Part shown: in pieces, positions 13,665 through 14,162 of the stretch
Layout: each line of letters begins with the position of its first letter
How positions within the stretch are numbered: the first letter of the stretch is position 1
From: JBPOHE01 sp052035915
GTDB taxonomy: Bacteria; Pseudomonadota; Gammaproteobacteria; Chromatiales; Chromatiaceae
Length of the DNA stretch: 14,162 nucleotides
Assembly: GCA_052035915.1 (NCBI GenBank)
Contig: JBPOHE010000144.1
Location: 1-14,162, forward strand
Direction of reading: 5' to 3'
Made by a program: the position numbers and the translations under genes
Notes under the pieces: generated by a model
Database searches by the model: none
What the model was told of the DNA's origin: nothing
Seen by the model: only the letters and a program-made list of their open reading frames with translations

Positions 13665-14162
13665 TCAAGGCTGAAGTCTCCGCCAATGGGCCGGCATTTA
13701 TCGACGTGTGGCACATCGCTCCAAGTCGCTCCCGGATGGCGGCCAGCGTCAAGGTCTGTTGTTCGTCGATAGGGCGGAGGATCAGGCCCCCAGACGTGCG
13801 CGCCTGATGGGGGTAATAGATGGACTCAATGCGCGAATGGTGCGCGGCACGGTGAGCGGTGTGTTTTGCGTCGGAGGGGCTGGAGCAGCCCTGGCGCATG
13901 CGACGGGGGCAATTGACCCCGGCCTACACCGCGTGCAGGGCGGCGCTGCCGAGGGTTGACGGTGAATCGGGAGCGTGAAACGGGCGTGACCGAAACGTGA
14001 CGTAAGCCAGGCAGACCTAGACAGTCCTTGTCAATATCAGACACTTTAGCGCGGGGCCAGATGCGCTAAGTTGTTGTAATATAGAGTTGTTAGATGGGCC
14101 GCATCTCTGTTAATCAGGTAGTGTCCCAGGAAGTGGTGTAAGAAACTGAGTAGTTGGGTTCC
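13665..14162. other. Downstream region without a recognisable gene
   Basis: About 500 bases. Open frames on both strands (for example 13546-13899 on minus, with the segment GGLILRPIDEQQTLTLAAI) have no motif I recognise. The minus frame runs into the end of the DUF4139 gene, so it is not a complete independent gene. It may be a remnant of mobile-element coding DNA. A near-palindrome, GGGGGCAATTGACCCC, lies at 13905-13920. The last 100 bases become AT-richer. No clear intrinsic terminator is seen for the DUF4139 gene. Confidence 0.5.
14119..14162. mobile_element. Possible insertion-sequence end at the window edge
   Basis: TAGTGTCCCAGGAAGTGGTG followed by TAAGAAACTGAG resembles the terminal inverted repeats of IS256/mutator-type elements, which often contain GTGTC..GTGGTGTAAG. 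The transposase and the other end would lie beyond the window, so the call is tentative. Confidence 0.3.

Overview
The window is GC-rich bacterial DNA, most likely from a gammaproteobacterium of the purple-sulfur/Chromatiales kind. This assignment is an inference. It rests on a divergent uvrB / aspartate-type aminotransferase pair known from gammaproteobacteria, a sigma70-type tRNA-Asn promoter, dispersed palindromic repeats between genes, and codon use rich in G and C at third positions. No marker gene fixes the genus.

Layout, left to right. (1) 2-616: the C-terminal end of a large FG-GAP/VCBS-type repeat protein, made of four 150-bp tandem units. (2) 617-1116: non-coding, with two hairpins. 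(3) 1117-2016 (-): an atypical SDR-family NAD-dependent epimerase/dehydratase. (4) 2027-2161: a small element with 14-bp inverted ends, filling the gap between this gene and uvrB. (5) 2165-4207 (-): uvrB, with a LexA-like box at its start. (6) 4264-5451 (+): a class I aminotransferase divergent from uvrB. (7) tRNA-Asn(GTT) with its own promoter and a strong terminator. (8) 5653-6700: about 1 kb without a convincing gene, holding several dispersed inverted-repeat elements. (9) 6701-8224 (-): a sigma54 activator with an RtcR/CARF-like sensor domain, facing a regulatory region at 8225-8488. (10) 8489-11663 (+): a two-gene unit of a DUF3696-type AAA ATPase and a protein with a possible phospholipase-D-like domain. 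(11) 11688-13664 (+): a DUF4139-family protein starting at TTG behind a strong Shine-Dalgarno. (12) 13665-14162: non-coding, ending in what may be an insertion-sequence terminus.

The most interesting part is 6701-11663, perhaps to 13664. The activator has the sigma54-contact loop (GSFTGA), a Fis-type helix-turn-helix, and an N-terminal domain laid out like that of RtcR, a CARF-type sensor. The divergent operon has a near-consensus -24/-12 promoter at 8399-8413. A perfect 7-bp inverted repeat at 8316-8337 sits where an upstream activator site would be expected. The operon encodes an ABC/SMC-type ATPase and a translationally coupled partner with HxHxRY and GxGLD motifs. I infer an inducible, ligand-gated defence or stress-response cassette in which a nucleotide or RNA-end signal turns on an ATPase-effector pair. 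The parts belong to known families, but I do not recognise the combination as a named system. The function is not proven by sequence.

The rest is ordinary chromosome: DNA repair (uvrB, probably SOS-controlled), amino-acid metabolism and a tRNA gene. The repeat-rich gap after the tRNA separates this housekeeping block from the accessory cassette.
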